Below, in pieces: positions 40,687 to 51,345 of a DNA stretch of 64,000 nucleotides. Made by a program: the position numbers and the translations under genes. Every line of letters begins with the position of its first letter. Position 1 is the stretch's first letter. The notes beneath the pieces are model-generated. The model was given only the letters and a program-made list of their open reading frames with translations, made no database searches and was not told the origin of the DNA. This DNA comes from an uncultured Planktomarina sp. (GTDB lineage Bacteria > Pseudomonadota > Alphaproteobacteria > Rhodobacterales > Rhodobacteraceae), in NCBI GenBank assembly GCA_905182425.1, contig CAJJBP010000015.1, positions 56,001 through 120,000 on the forward strand, in the 5' to 3' direction.

Positions 40687-42018
40687 TTATCTGTAGCGCG
40701 CTATCACTTTCTGAATTGCAGCTTCTGGGGTCATTTCTTCGCTAACACCAGTCTTGCGACCTGCCAGTTCAATCACACCGTTTTTCAGGCCACGTGGCCC
40801 AACAGTTAAGCGCCATGGAAGACCAATCAAATCCATAGTCGCAAATTTGCCGCCCGCGCGCTCGTTGCGATCGTCATACAATGGCTCAAGCCCCGCATTT
40901 CTCAACTGATTGTAAAGGCTTTCACAAGCCGCATCAGCTTCTGCGTCACCTTGTTTAAGATTGACAATCCCACAGTGGTACGGCGTGACACCCTCAGGCC
41001 AGATGATACCCTTATCATCATGACTGGCTTCGATAATAGCACCAACCAAGCGACTAACACCAATACCATGGCTACCCATATGCACAGGTACTTTTTTACC
41101 GTCCACATTTTGAACCATAGCCCCTAATGCTTCTGAATATTTTGTACCAAAATAGAAAATTTGTCCAACTTCTATCCCACGGGCAACCTTGCGGCGCTCT
41201 TCTGGTACTTCTCTAAACAGAGCTTCATCATGGGTTTCATCCGTACGCGCATATTTCGTTGTGAATTCTTCCAAAATGGATTGGCATTCTTTGACATCGT
41301 CAAAATTGATATCACGCCCCCCAAAAGAAAGATCAGTCACTGCGCTGTCATAGAAAACTTCACTTTCCCCCGTTTCAGCCAAAACCAAAAACTCATGCGT
41401 ATCATCTCCGCCAATTGGTCCACTATCAGCCCGCATTGGAATCGCCTGAAGACCCATGCGTTCATAAGTGCGCAGGTAACTGACAAGATGTCGGTTGTAA
41501 GCATGCAAAGCATCTTCTTTGGTCAAATCAAAATTGTAACCATCTTTCATATAAAATTCACGGCCACGCATAACCCCAAACCGAGGCCGGCGCTCATCAC
41601 GAAACTTCCATTGAATTTGATACATGGTCAACGGCAGATCTTTATAGCTGTTTACATGACCACGGAAAATATCAGTGATAAGTTCTTCAGCTGTAGGAGT
41701 AAACAACATATCGCGGCCGTGGCGATCTTTGAACCTGAGCATTTCCTCGCCATAATCATCATAGCGACCAGATTCGCGCCACAAATCGGCAGATTGGATC
41801 GTTGGCATCAACATCGCCATATGACCAGCCTTTTCCTGCTCCTCATGTACTATTTTTTCAATATTTTTGAGGACTTTAAGTCCTAAAGGCAGCCAGGAGT
41901 AAATTCCAGCAGCAGATTGCTTGATCATTCCTGCACGCAGCATAAGCCTGTGCGATACTATCTGCGCTTCCGCAGGGTTTTCTTTTAAGACAGGCAAAAA
42001 ATAACGACTTAAACGCAT
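40687..42018 (-). CDS. proS: Proline--tRNA ligase (short alphaproteobacterial form)
   Basis: Class II synthetase, 443 aa, lacking the inserted editing domain of the long bacterial form; this short type is usual in alphaproteobacteria. Motif 1 region [21 protein letters not shown], motif 2 [23 protein letters not shown] and motif 3 [17 protein letters not shown] are visible, followed by the anticodon-binding domain. About 140 bases downstream of lolC on the same strand order. A long plus-strand ORF (41161-41886) is its shadow. Confidence 0.95.
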   Translation of the reverse strand: MRLSRYFLPVLKENPAEAQIVSHRLMLRAGMIKQSAAGIYSWLPLGLKVLKNIEKIVHEEQEKAGHMAMLMPTIQSADLWRESGRYDDYGEEMLRFKDRHGRDMLFTPTAEELITDIFRGHVNSYKDLPLTMYQIQWKFRDERRPRFGVMRGREFYMKDGYNFDLTKEDALHAYNRHLVSYLRTYERMGLQAIPMRADSGPIGGDDTHEFLVLAETGESEVFYDSAVTDLSFGGRDINFDDVKECQSILEEFTTKYARTDETHDEALFREVPEERRKVARGIEVGQIFYFGTKYSEALGAMVQNVDGKKVPVHMGSHGIGVSRLVGAIIEASHDDKGIIWPEGVTPYHCGIVNLKQGDAEADAACESLYNQLRNAGLEPLYDDRNERAGGKFATMDLIGLPWRLTVGPRGLKNGVIELAGRKTGVSEEMTPEAAIQKVIARYR

Positions 42019-42175
42019 GAGAAACTCCGATTTAGCTTGATGTCCTGTTTAGAGACCCGCACCCTGCGTCACAAGCTAAAGCCACTCAAAAGGCCATTCA
42101 ATGCAATAAAATTTGTTGTCTACCCTTGCAAGGTTACCCACAATGCGCAAATTGAATAACGAAAGGAAAGAAATC

Positions 42176-43246
42176 ATGGCTTTACCTATTTCGACACAAT
42201 TGAAGTATTGGGGTATTTCGGCTGTGATTTTTTCATTCGTGCTTTGGCTTTTGGGCAACACCTTAATACCCTTCATCTTGGGCGGAGCAATTGCGTATGC
42301 CCTAGACCCGATTGCTGACAGATTGCAACGTTTGGGACTCTCTCGCATGATTGCCACTACTATTATCACCCTGGCCGCAATCATTATCTTTATCATAATA
42401 ATGCTTTGGGTCATTCCAGTATTCGCCAACCAAGCAATATCGCTTTTCAACACGGTGCCTAAAATCACATCCGATCTATGGGATTTTCTGACTGAAAGCT
42501 TTCCAGCACTTTTAGATGAGACTAGTACAATCCGGCAATCGTTAAACGGCGTTGGTGAGACTATTCAATCGCGGGGCGGAGACCTAGTGAATGGTCTTCT
42601 TACCTCCGTCAATTCAATTGTTAATATTTTGGTGATCATCGTTGTTGTTCCTGTTGTCACATTTTATCTTTTACTTGATTGGGATAAATTGGTTACAAAA
42701 ATTGATGAACTCTTGCCACGAGATCATGTCCAAAATGTTCGTCGCTTAGGCCAAGAAATTGATGCAACGTTAGCGTCTTTCATTCGCGGCCAAGGGACTG
42801 TTTGCGCAATTCAGGGGATGTACTACGCTTTTGCGCTTATGCTTGCTGGATTAAACTATGGCCTAGTCGTAGGTTTTGTTGCAGGATTAATTTCATTCAT
42901 CCCTTACATTGGAGCGCTTGTGGGCGGAGGCTTAGCCATTGGACTGGCTCTTTTTCAATTCTGGGGTGATTGGCTTGCGATTGGTACCATAGCCTTCATC
43001 TTCGCAATTGGACAAATTTTAGAGGGTAATTTCCTAACTCCAAAACTGGTTGGAAAATCTGTTGGCCTGCATCCGGTATGGCTTATCTTTGCCCTTTCCG
43101 TCTTTGGCAGCCTATTTGGATTTATTGGTATGCTAGTAGCAGTGCCCGTCGCTGCGATGATAGGGGTCATAACTCGCTTTTTAATTTCCCAATATAAGAC
43201 TGGCCTTCTGTATCGTGGCTTGAGTGATGATGCTAAAGATGAGTGA
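42176..43246 (+). CDS. AI-2E family transporter (PerM-like)
   Basis: 356-aa inner-membrane protein of the PerM/AI-2 exporter family. Hydrophobic segments are clustered at both ends, with a soluble region between about 85 and 130, and the conserved FIPYIGALVGGGLAIGLAL and LVGKSVGLHPVWLIFALSVFGSLFGFIGMLVAVPVAA. The ATG at 42176 has GAAAGGAAAG upstream. Its stop overlaps the start of hda by 8 bases, an arrangement found in relatives. Transport role not established. Confidence 0.85.
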   Translation: MALPISTQLKYWGISAVIFSFVLWLLGNTLIPFILGGAIAYALDPIADRLQRLGLSRMIATTIITLAAIIIFIIIMLWVIPVFANQAISLFNTVPKITSDLWDFLTESFPALLDETSTIRQSLNGVGETIQSRGGDLVNGLLTSVNSIVNILVIIVVVPVVTFYLLLDWDKLVTKIDELLPRDHVQNVRRLGQEIDATLASFIRGQGTVCAIQGMYYAFALMLAGLNYGLVVGFVAGLISFIPYIGALVGGGLAIGLALFQFWGDWLAIGTIAFIFAIGQILEGNFLTPKLVGKSVGLHPVWLIFALSVFGSLFGFIGMLVAVPVAAMIGVITRFLISQYKTGLLYRGLSDDAKDE

Positions 43247-43901
43247 CCAACTCTCCTTTGAGCTACCAGTTCGGGTGGCAACTGGTCGTACTGAATATTT
43301 TTTATCAGCGGCAAACCAAATGGCGGTTGCTACTATAGATGACCTTGCCAGTTGGCCACAACGTAAAATGATGGTTTTAGGACCTGAAAGTTGCGGAAAA
43401 TCACATTTATTAGATATTTGGATCAGTGATAATGCAGCTCAAAAATTTGATCCACTTGCGGTCTTCGATCTTCCAGAACCAGGCGCGAATATCGTCTTAG
43501 ACGACTTGCAAAACATAGCAGGGATATTACCAGCCGAAACGCGTTTGTTTCATTTGCACAACCACCTTCAATCAACGGGTGGAGCTTTACTAATGGCTTC
43601 GAGCTTACCTGTCACGCAGGCTGGCTTCCAATTACCGGATCTCCTCAGCCGCCTGCAAGGGACGGCTTGTACACGAATTGAGGCTCCTGATGACGATCTT
43701 TTACATGCAGTACTGCTTAAGAATTTTATGGATCGACAACTGTCACCAACGCCAACTATTATTGCATATATTTTAAAAAATATGGATCGTACGTTTATTG
43801 CAGCAAGTGCGCTTGTTACCGAACTGGATGCTCAAAGCATGGCTTCAAAACGCCCTATCGGGCGCAAAATGGTGGCTGACATTCTGAGTTTAAAGTATTA
43901 A
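43239..43901 (+). CDS. hdaA: Hda-type DnaA regulatory inactivator homologue
   Basis: 220-aa AAA+ protein related to DnaA domain III. Walker A is GPESCGKSHLLD and Walker B is NIVLDDLQNI. It lacks the DnaA DNA-binding domain IV, as expected for Hda/HdaA, which stimulates ATP hydrolysis by DnaA to prevent over-initiation. The N-terminal MSDQLSFELPVR contains a QLSFEL segment matching the clamp-binding QL[SP]LF-like motif. Overlaps the PerM-like gene; ppk follows. Confidence 0.88.
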   Translation: MSDQLSFELPVRVATGRTEYFLSAANQMAVATIDDLASWPQRKMMVLGPESCGKSHLLDIWISDNAAQKFDPLAVFDLPEPGANIVLDDLQNIAGILPAETRLFHLHNHLQSTGGALLMASSLPVTQAGFQLPDLLSRLQGTACTRIEAPDDDLLHAVLLKNFMDRQLSPTPTIIAYILKNMDRTFIAASALVTELDAQSMASKRPIGRKMVADILSLKY

Positions 43902-43979
43902 AGCCAAAGACCTCCAAGTTTGACACTTACAATTTCGAAAAATTTCAGATAAATTAAACCCTTTCACACAGGACAAAAA

Positions 43980-46166
43980 ATGGCTAGCACGGCTGATTTT
44001 CTGAATTCAGACTTTCCCAGCGCACTTAGCTGTAACGAGGATTTCTCTGGACCGAGCCGTTTTCTGAACCGGGAGCTATCTTGGTTAGCCTTCAATTGGC
44101 GGGTTTTGGAAGAGGCCAACAACTCCAATGTACCTCTTTTGGAACGTATTAGATTTCTATCTATTTCCGCCACCAACCTAGACGAGTTTTACTCCGTCCG
44201 CGTCGCTGGCCTCCGTGAATTGGCCCGCGCCGGCAGCAAGGCTGCAGCCATTGACGGTCGCACGCCAGCCAATCAATTACTTATGATAGAAGCAAATGCC
44301 CGTAAGTTGATGCAAAAACAACAATCCGTCCTGACGCACCTACGTGACGAGATGACTAAAAATGGTATTCATATATTAACAGCAGGGCAAGCAGAGACAG
44401 ATTATGATTACCTGCAACAGGTATTTCTTCAGGACGTCTTCCCCGTAGTATCACCTTTGGCCATTGATCCCGCTCACCCATTTCCGTTTATTCCAAACGC
44501 AGGCTTTGCTCTCGCGCTTCAATTGGAGCGTATATCGGACAAACGAAGTTTACGTGCTTTGGTGCCCATCCCTCATCTCGTGCAGCGCTTCATCCAGTTG
44601 CCCGGCGAGGGCTATCGGTATTTACCGGTAGAAGAATTGATCTTGATGCAACTCGAGCAAATATTTCCTGGTTATAAACTGAATAACTACTGTGCGTTTT
44701 CAATATTGCGCGACAGTGATTTAGAAGTTGAAGACGAAGCAGAAGATTTGGTTCGGGAATTCGAAGTGGCACTCAAGCGGCGGCGGCGTGGTGACGTTAT
44801 TCGTCTCAAAATCACAAAAAATGCACCTTCGTATCTGCGCAACGCAATTATGGCTGAGCTTGTTGTTACAGAAACTGAGGTTGTCGAAATAGATGGTATG
44901 ATGGGCTTATCAAATCTCCATGAATTGGTAATTGAAGATCGCCCAAAATTGTTATGGCCTAAATTCACTCCACGCGTTCCAGAGAGATTCTCCGATCATG
45001 ATGGAGATATGTTTGCTGCAATTCGACAAAAAGATATGTTGCTGCAGCACCCCTACGAAACCTTCGATATGGTTATACGTTTTTTACAACAAGCGGCTCG
45101 TGATCCAAATGTGTTAGCAATCAAACAGACGCTTTATCGCACCTCCAAACGCTCACCTATTGTGGAGGCACTGTGTGAAGCGGCAGAGGACGGCAAGTCC
45201 GTTACAGCATTGGTTGAGCTGAAAGCACGCTTTGATGAGGCAGCAAATATTCGACAATCCCGGCGTCTTGAACGCGCAGGTGCCCATGTCGTCTATGGAT
45301 TTATGAATCTTAAAACCCATGCTAAAATAACTACAGTCGTACGGCGGGAAGGGGATCGCCTAATCACCTACACTCATTACGGCACTGGGAATTATCACCC
45401 TATTACTGCGAGAGTTTACACAGATTTAAGCTTGTTTACCTGCGATGCGGCCTTAGGTCGAGACGCCACCAAAGTGTTCAATTATCTATCAGGATATGCT
45501 CAACCCAACACTCTGGAAAATATCTCAATATCTCCACTATCATTGAAGTCTACGCTTCTGAAACAGATAGAAATTGAGGCGGAAAATGCCCAAAAAGGTA
45601 AACCAGCAGCGATTTGGGCCAAAGTAAATTCTATTATCGATTCAGATATAATTGATGCGCTTTATGCGGCCAGCCAAACTGGCGTCAAAATTAGTCTAGT
45701 GGTACGTGGAATTTGTGGTCTGCGTCCCGGTGTTAAAGGCCTTTCAGAGAATATTAGAGTAAAATCAATTGTTGGCAGATTCTTAGAGCACTCTCGGATT
45801 GTCTGCTTTGCCAACGCTCAAAATTTGCCTAGTCCTAAAGCACGCGTGTATATTTCATCTGCTGATTGGATGGATCGCAATTTGAAACGTCGCGTTGAGA
45901 CTTTGGTCGAAATCAAAAATGCAACAGTGAAAGCTCAGATTGTCAATCAAGTCATGGCAGCAAACCTCGCAGACGTTGCGCAGTCGTGGATCATGGAACC
46001 GGACGGAAGCTATGTCAGAGCCACCTGGCCAAAACAGAGCTTCGCCTTCAGCTGTCACCGGTTTTTCATGGAAAATCCATCTTTATCCGGGCGTGGTACC
46101 GCTGGTGCTGGAGATGTGCCTAAACTCACACACAGTGACGTGTCGCAAGCATTGCCTAATAGTTGA
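43980..46166 (+). CDS. ppk: Polyphosphate kinase 1
   Basis: Synthesises polyphosphate from ATP, 728 aa. FLNRELSWLAFNWRVLEEA marks the N-domain. The phosphorylated histidine region is LKTHAKITTVVRREGDRLITYTHYGTGNYHP. DWMDRNLKRRVETLVEI is the C-terminal phospholipase-D-like motif. Full length. CACAGGA lies just upstream of the ATG. It is followed by ppx in the same direction, so synthesis and breakdown enzymes are paired. Confidence 0.95.
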   Translation: MASTADFLNSDFPSALSCNEDFSGPSRFLNRELSWLAFNWRVLEEANNSNVPLLERIRFLSISATNLDEFYSVRVAGLRELARAGSKAAAIDGRTPANQLLMIEANARKLMQKQQSVLTHLRDEMTKNGIHILTAGQAETDYDYLQQVFLQDVFPVVSPLAIDPAHPFPFIPNAGFALALQLERISDKRSLRALVPIPHLVQRFIQLPGEGYRYLPVEELILMQLEQIFPGYKLNNYCAFSILRDSDLEVEDEAEDLVREFEVALKRRRRGDVIRLKITKNAPSYLRNAIMAELVVTETEVVEIDGMMGLSNLHELVIEDRPKLLWPKFTPRVPERFSDHDGDMFAAIRQKDMLLQHPYETFDMVIRFLQQAARDPNVLAIKQTLYRTSKRSPIVEALCEAAEDGKSVTALVELKARFDEAANIRQSRRLERAGAHVVYGFMNLKTHAKITTVVRREGDRLITYTHYGTGNYHPITARVYTDLSLFTCDAALGRDATKVFNYLSGYAQPNTLENISISPLSLKSTLLKQIEIEAENAQKGKPAAIWAKVNSIIDSDIIDALYAASQTGVKISLVVRGICGLRPGVKGLSENIRVKSIVGRFLEHSRIVCFANAQNLPSPKARVYISSADWMDRNLKRRVETLVEIKNATVKAQIVNQVMAANLADVAQSWIMEPDGSYVRATWPKQSFAFSCHRFFMENPSLSGRGTAGAGDVPKLTHSDVSQALPNS

Positions 46167-46221
46167 TTAATTGACCAAGCCGCCGGGTTTGATAACGTCG
46201 ATACAAACTGAGGAATTCGAT

Positions 46222-47865
46222 ATGGATGGATCAGAAAAAACATCTCAAGATTGGGGACACTTTCACAGGCCCCTTTTCGCGGATCCCAAATCACGGGACC
46301 TCTCGCGCGTTGGCGTTATTGATGTTGGGTCGAACTCAGTCCGTCTTGTAGTTTTTGATGGGGCCGCAAGATCTCCCGCCTATTTCTTCAACGAAAAAGT
46401 CATGTGTGCCCTGGGTGCTGGTTTAGCCGATACAGGTAATCTAAGTCCCGAAGGACGGATAAGGGCGCTGGCTGCACTACGTAGATTTTGTACGATAGCC
46501 AAAGACATTGGCCTACCTGATCTTACTGCTGTCGCTACAGCTGCGGTTCGAGAAGCCAAAGACGGTTCTGACTTTGTAGGTCAAGTTTTGGCGGAAACTG
46601 GGCTAAAAATTCATGTGATAGATGGATCTGAAGAGGCAAGGTTATCAGCTCAGGGCGTTCTTCTTGGTTGGCCAGGGGCTTATGGTCTAGTTTGCGACAT
46701 TGGAGGCGCGTCAATGGAACTGGCAGAAATTTCTAATGGGCAGGTTGGAAAGCGGATGACCTCACAATTGGGGCCTTTGCGGCTTGCTAGCATTAAGGGC
46801 GGCAAACAGGGTCGTAAGAAAGTGATTTCGGAAAGCTTAGAGGGTCTACGCGCACAACTGGGACAACAATCAGATAGATTATTCCTGGTCGGCGGCTCTT
46901 GGAGAGCTATTGCGCGCATTGATATGCAAAGACGCGATTATCCCTTGCACGTTATGCATGAATACCGGATGACCCCACGAGATATTCGCGAAACGTCCGA
47001 ATATATTAAAGCGAACAATCAAGACCATCTGCGAAAATTAGCCGGTGTTTCCTCTGCGCGTATGGACTTAGTCCCTATTGCCATAGATGTTCTCAAAGGC
47101 ATTCTACGTCACTTCAAACCCCATGATATAGCTGTTTCAAGTTATGGTATTCGGGAAGGCTTGCTTTACGAACATATGCCGCAAGCCATGCGAGATCGTG
47201 ATCCATTGATTGAAAGCTGCCGTTTTGCCGAACGGAAAGACGCACGCTTACCCGGTTTTGGAATGCGCTTACATAAATTCATTGCACCACTCTTTCCAAA
47301 AATCACAGTTGATCGTGAGCGTCTCATCCACGCTGCATGTCTACTACATGATGTAAGCTGGCGTGCGCATTCAGATTTCAGAGGCGAAGTTTGTTTTGAA
47401 TACGCCACCCGCGCTAATTTAGGCGGTTTGCGTCACCGAGAGCGAGTTTTTCTGGGACTGGCCCTTTTGCACAGATACCGCAACAATCGCGAGGGAACAC
47501 GGTTCGAAGCACTGCTCTCTCTACTTTCAGAAGTAGATCTAAAACAAGCTGAGGTATTAGGAAAAGCCATGCGATTAGGAGCGATGCTCTGGGCAAATTC
47601 TGATGATGGCACCGCAAAAATAGTCTGGGCACCAAAGAGGATGAAGTTGTCGTTAACGCTGACGGCTGAAGCCTACCCATTGTTTGGTGAGGTGGCAGAG
47701 GCTAGATTTGAAGCCTCTCGCATCTGCGTTAAACGCGACCACGCAAGTGGATATGAAGCTCACCTAAACTTGGATCGAATTCAGCTCGACCCAAGCTTGA
47801 TTGATCGCCACCATTCGTGGGTGAGCCAAGGTTATAGCTTCTTTGGGAACCCCCCGCGCCATTAA
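46222..47865 (+). CDS. ppx: Exopolyphosphatase (Ppx/GppA family)
   Basis: 547-aa enzyme releasing phosphate from polyphosphate or hydrolysing pppGpp. The actin-like fold has VGVIDVGSNSVRLVVFDG (phosphate loop), ATAAVREAKDG and GLVCDIGGASMELAEI. The C-terminal part is HD-like (IHAACLLHDVSWRAHSDFRG). The ATG at 46222 with GAGGAA upstream is preferred to the TTG at 46171. The last 102 bases overlap the 3' end of the convergent TerB/DnaJ gene. Confidence 0.9.
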   Translation: MDGSEKTSQDWGHFHRPLFADPKSRDLSRVGVIDVGSNSVRLVVFDGAARSPAYFFNEKVMCALGAGLADTGNLSPEGRIRALAALRRFCTIAKDIGLPDLTAVATAAVREAKDGSDFVGQVLAETGLKIHVIDGSEEARLSAQGVLLGWPGAYGLVCDIGGASMELAEISNGQVGKRMTSQLGPLRLASIKGGKQGRKKVISESLEGLRAQLGQQSDRLFLVGGSWRAIARIDMQRRDYPLHVMHEYRMTPRDIRETSEYIKANNQDHLRKLAGVSSARMDLVPIAIDVLKGILRHFKPHDIAVSSYGIREGLLYEHMPQAMRDRDPLIESCRFAERKDARLPGFGMRLHKFIAPLFPKITVDRERLIHAACLLHDVSWRAHSDFRGEVCFEYATRANLGGLRHRERVFLGLALLHRYRNNREGTRFEALLSLLSEVDLKQAEVLGKAMRLGAMLWANSDDGTAKIVWAPKRMKLSLTLTAEAYPLFGEVAEARFEASRICVKRDHASGYEAHLNLDRIQLDPSLIDRHHSWVSQGYSFFGNPPRH

Positions 47866-48444
47866 CTGATCTGGGTGGTTTTCCGATACAAGCTTACGCC
47901 AAGCCATCCTTATTTCCTTTTTTGAAGCGCCATGAGAAATTCCTAAAACGTCATATGGGTCTGCTGGAGATCCCTTAACAAATCGAGCTTTAATAACCCG
48001 AAAGCTACGTTCCGAAAGTCCAAATATTTCAGACACATGACGTAAAAACCTATCCTCATTTTCATGAAAGTTCCCATCCGAAACTGCTATATGAAACAAC
48101 CCTTCCAGGAGATCTTCAAGAGTACCCGTTCGTGTACCAAACATAGCTTTGATCTTCTTAGCATAAATATCAAACCCAACTACGTCTTGCCTCGCCAGAT
48201 TGAAAACTCGTGCAGCATTTGCTTCATCTTTATCAGGAATATGAAAGATTTCGCGGAATGCCCGTACTTCAGTGCGGGTCACCTGCCCATCAGCTTTTGC
48301 CATCTTAGCGCTTAAAGCAATCACTGCGATTGTAAAACCAACAGTTTTCTCAGGCGGAGTACGCAGTTTTTCAAAAACCGCCGACAGTCCTTCACCTTTA
48401 GCTAGTGCAGACAATGCTTCTGAAATTCGAGTCCAAATTGACAT
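47764..48444 (-). CDS. TerB-domain and J-domain protein (DjlA-like co-chaperone)
   Basis: 226-aa protein with an N-terminal TerB-like helical domain (about residues 30-150; IALSAKMAKADGQVTRTEVRAF and AVSDGNFHENEDRFL are the two acidic blocks) and a C-terminal J domain with the HPD motif in SENHPDQLMARG. This is the DjlA arrangement without the membrane anchor. It should stimulate DnaK. The C-terminus (MVAINQAWVELN) matches J-domain ends, so the 102-base antisense overlap with ppx is real coding on both strands. Confidence 0.85.
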   Translation of the reverse strand: MSIWTRISEALSALAKGEGLSAVFEKLRTPPEKTVGFTIAVIALSAKMAKADGQVTRTEVRAFREIFHIPDKDEANAARVFNLARQDVVGFDIYAKKIKAMFGTRTGTLEDLLEGLFHIAVSDGNFHENEDRFLRHVSEIFGLSERSFRVIKARFVKGSPADPYDVLGISHGASKKEIRMAWRKLVSENHPDQLMARGVPKEAITLAHPRMVAINQAWVELNSIQV

Positions 48445-48491
48445 ACTTATTTATAAAACGTGAATCAAATACACGAAAGAGGCAATCGTCA

Positions 48492-49106
48492 CTATTTCAT
48501 AAGAACCACGCCACTACCCGTTCGAATTTTAGCAGATATTTCTGAAGGGCCTTCGACAATCCTCACGCGTGTGTCTGATATCATTTTTCCAAACGTGTCC
48601 TGCATCTTAGCGGCGTGCGGGTGCTGGACTACCAACGTTTGTAGTCGGCATCCACTGTCCGCCAAATCCTGGCTTGGATGCGATGTTCCATTCCATTGAA
48701 TTAATGCAGGACCATAACCACCAAACGGTAACTCACCAGTGTTTGAAACTGATATTGCCCATTTATAGGGTCCACGTTCTAGCGTAATCGGTGTGCCAAA
48801 CTCGGGGCCAAGATTGTCGATAGCAGCATTGATATCCAATGTTGCAAGGATCCAACTAGCAATCCGTGGCTGTCCAAAAAAATGGTCCAGGCCAAACCAA
48901 CGTGGGAAAAGCGGCGTTGGCGCTTCAGGGTTAATAGCAATGGATTCAAGATAGCAGTCATCACCCATTCCCCACAGATGATTATGAGTGCCAAAATGCG
49001 GATGCAAGCCAGCTGCGGCTGGAGCCTCTTCCAGGCAAGATTGAACCAAACTAGTAGCCTCTTTTCGCGAGTGCCCTGCAACGGCGATATGATCTAATGT
49101 GAACAT
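48492..49106 (-). CDS. Glyoxalase-like (VOC superfamily, PF13468-type) protein
   Basis: 204-aa protein beginning FTLDHIAVAGHSRKEA, with GTHNHLWGMGDDCYLESIAINPE, the pattern of the Glyoxalase_3 family rather than methylmalonyl-CoA epimerase (which is about 135 aa with a different metal motif). It starts 11 bases after the mutase stop, so it is probably co-transcribed with it. Function unknown; the location suggests a link to acyl-CoA metabolism, but this is inference. Confidence 0.75.
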   Translation of the reverse strand: MFTLDHIAVAGHSRKEATSLVQSCLEEAPAAAGLHPHFGTHNHLWGMGDDCYLESIAINPEAPTPLFPRWFGLDHFFGQPRIASWILATLDINAAIDNLGPEFGTPITLERGPYKWAISVSNTGELPFGGYGPALIQWNGTSHPSQDLADSGCRLQTLVVQHPHAAKMQDTFGKMISDTRVRIVEGPSEISAKIRTGSGVVLMK

Positions 49107-49117
49107 ACTTTGAAGCC

Positions 49118-51247
49118 CTATTTACGGCCAGCTCGTATTAAATCTAATACATTTTGTGCGGCATCCGGAATATTTGTTCCAGGCCCAAAGATCGCCGCAA
49201 TACCCGCGGACTTGAGAAACTTATAGTCTTTCTGAGGAATAACACCTCCACATACGACCAGAATATCCTCAGCACCAGCCTCTTTTAGGGCATCAACCAA
49301 CTTGGGCGCCAATGTCTTATGCCCAGCGGCTTGGCTAGATATACCAACGACATGTACGTCATTATCAAGAGCATCTTGCGCCGCCTCCTCTGGGGTTTGA
49401 AATAAAGGGCCAACGTCTACATCGAAACCAATATCAGCAAAGGCCGTTGCAATAACTTTAGCACCCCGATCATGTCCATCTTGTCCCATCTTTACAACCA
49501 GTATCCGCGGTCTCCGACCTTCTTCACGAGCGAACTCCTCGACCGAATTCTGTATTGCTTCAAAACTTTCGTCGCCCTCGTAGGCAGATCCATATACTCC
49601 AGCCAATGTTTTAACCTCCGCACGGTGACGTCCAAATGTGCCCTCCATCGCTAATGACATCTCCCCCACAGTTGCCCGATGGCGAGCAGCCTCAACCGCG
49701 GCCTCCAACAAGTTACCACCCTCTTCACACCTCCTGCCGATTTCCAGTAGTGCGGACTCACAGGCGGAAGTGTCACGAGCTGCCCTAATATGCGCTAGCT
49801 TGGCGACTTGAGCATCGCGAACTTGGTTATTGTCTATATCACGAACATCAATTTCCGGCTGCGTCTCGAGCTTATACTTGTTAACCCCAACAATCACTTC
49901 ATCACCCCGATCAACCTGAGCTTGCCTCTTGGCTGCACTTTCTTCAATCTTCAATTTAGGCAAGCCACTAGAGACAGCTTTAGTCATCCCACCCATTTCT
50001 TCGACTTCCACAATCAGGTTCCAAGCCTCATCGATCAAGTCTGCAGTCAGTTTTTCCACGTAATAAGAGCCAGCCAATGGATCGACGACTTTCGTGACGC
50101 CAGTCTCTTCCTGCAAGATTAATTGAGTATTGCGCGCAATCCGTGCAGAGGCTTCAGTCGGCAAAGCTATAGCTTCATCAAAGCTATTTGTATGCAGAGA
50201 CTGCGTTCCACCCAATACCGCCGACATCGCTTCAAAAGCCGTGCGCACAATATTGTTGTAAGGATCCTGCTCCTGCAAACTTACGCCAGAGGTTTGGCAA
50301 TGGGTTCGGAGCATGCTGGATTTTGGATTCTTCGGTTTAAACTCGGCCATTACGCGGTGCCACAAAACTCGAGCTGCACGTAATTTGGCTATCTCCATAA
50401 AAAAATTCATGCCAACCGCAAAAAAGAACGAAAGACGACCAGCGAATGCATCCACATCCATCCCTCTCTCGATCGCTGTTCGCACATATTCCTTACCATC
50501 TGCAATTGTGTAGGCAAGCTCCTGCACCAAATTCGCACCAGCTTCTTGCATGTGATATCCACTAATTGAAATCGAGTTAAACTTAGGCATTTCAGCAGCA
50601 GTGTACTCAATAATATCCGCCACAATGCGCATCGATGCCTCAGGTGGATAAATATAGGTATTTCGAACCATAAATTCCTTGAGCACATCGTTTTGAATGG
50701 TGCCCGACAAAGCTGACCTGCTGACACCCTGCTCTTCTCCAGCAATTATGAAAGACGCCAAAACTGGGATAACGGCACCGTTCATAGTCATAGAAACAGA
50801 AATCTTATCCAATGGAATTTCGTTAAATAGGATTTTCATATCCTCGACGCTATCAATCGCAACCCCAGCTTTACCAACATCGCCAACGACGCGGGGATGA
50901 TCACTATCATACCCTCGATGTGTAGCCAAATCAAAAGCTACTGATACACCTTGCTGGCCCGCTTCTAGCCCTTGGCGATAGAAAGCATTAGATTCCTCAG
51001 CAGTCGAAAAACCCGCATATTGCCGAATGGTCCACGGCCGACCTGCGTACATAGTAGCTTTAACACCTCGAGCATATGGGGCAGTTCCAGGGATACCATT
51101 CATATGATCTAGGTCAACGATATCCTCAGCGACATATAACGGCGCAACTTTGATGCCTTCAAGCGTATCCCAAGTTAGTTCATCCAATGGCGTCCCACGT
51201 AGTTCTTTTTCAGCCATTTGCCTCCAAGATTTTTTATCATTCATCAT
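49118..51247 (-). CDS. scpA: Methylmalonyl-CoA mutase
   Basis: Adenosylcobalamin enzyme converting methylmalonyl-CoA to succinyl-CoA, 709 aa. The N-terminal TIM-barrel substrate domain includes [18 protein letters not shown] and [16 protein letters not shown]. The C-terminal B12 domain has the base-off ligand motif [19 protein letters not shown], with later GG motif VCGGVIP. The ORF extends upstream to 51277; the ATG at 51247 has AGAAGGA at good spacing. Intact, although both subunits of the enzyme that makes its precursor are frameshifted nearby. Confidence 0.95.
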   Translation of the reverse strand: MMNDKKSWRQMAEKELRGTPLDELTWDTLEGIKVAPLYVAEDIVDLDHMNGIPGTAPYARGVKATMYAGRPWTIRQYAGFSTAEESNAFYRQGLEAGQQGVSVAFDLATHRGYDSDHPRVVGDVGKAGVAIDSVEDMKILFNEIPLDKISVSMTMNGAVIPVLASFIIAGEEQGVSRSALSGTIQNDVLKEFMVRNTYIYPPEASMRIVADIIEYTAAEMPKFNSISISGYHMQEAGANLVQELAYTIADGKEYVRTAIERGMDVDAFAGRLSFFFAVGMNFFMEIAKLRAARVLWHRVMAEFKPKNPKSSMLRTHCQTSGVSLQEQDPYNNIVRTAFEAMSAVLGGTQSLHTNSFDEAIALPTEASARIARNTQLILQEETGVTKVVDPLAGSYYVEKLTADLIDEAWNLIVEVEEMGGMTKAVSSGLPKLKIEESAAKRQAQVDRGDEVIVGVNKYKLETQPEIDVRDIDNNQVRDAQVAKLAHIRAARDTSACESALLEIGRRCEEGGNLLEAAVEAARHRATVGEMSLAMEGTFGRHRAEVKTLAGVYGSAYEGDESFEAIQNSVEEFAREEGRRPRILVVKMGQDGHDRGAKVIATAFADIGFDVDVGPLFQTPEEAAQDALDNDVHVVGISSQAAGHKTLAPKLVDALKEAGAEDILVVCGGVIPQKDYKFLKSAGIAAIFGPGTNIPDAAQNVLDLIRAGRK

Positions 51248-51345
51248 TGTTTTCCTTCTGAAATATCCCGAAGCCAAGTAATTTTTTTGTGGTCCCCTTC
51301 GCTATGTGGAGAAAAGCCCCTATGTATAGATGCAGGGGAGATTTC

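Noticed and set aside
41161-41886. 241-aa plus-strand ORF
   Set aside because: Complete antisense shadow of the conserved proS gene; composition is unlike the coding genes around it.
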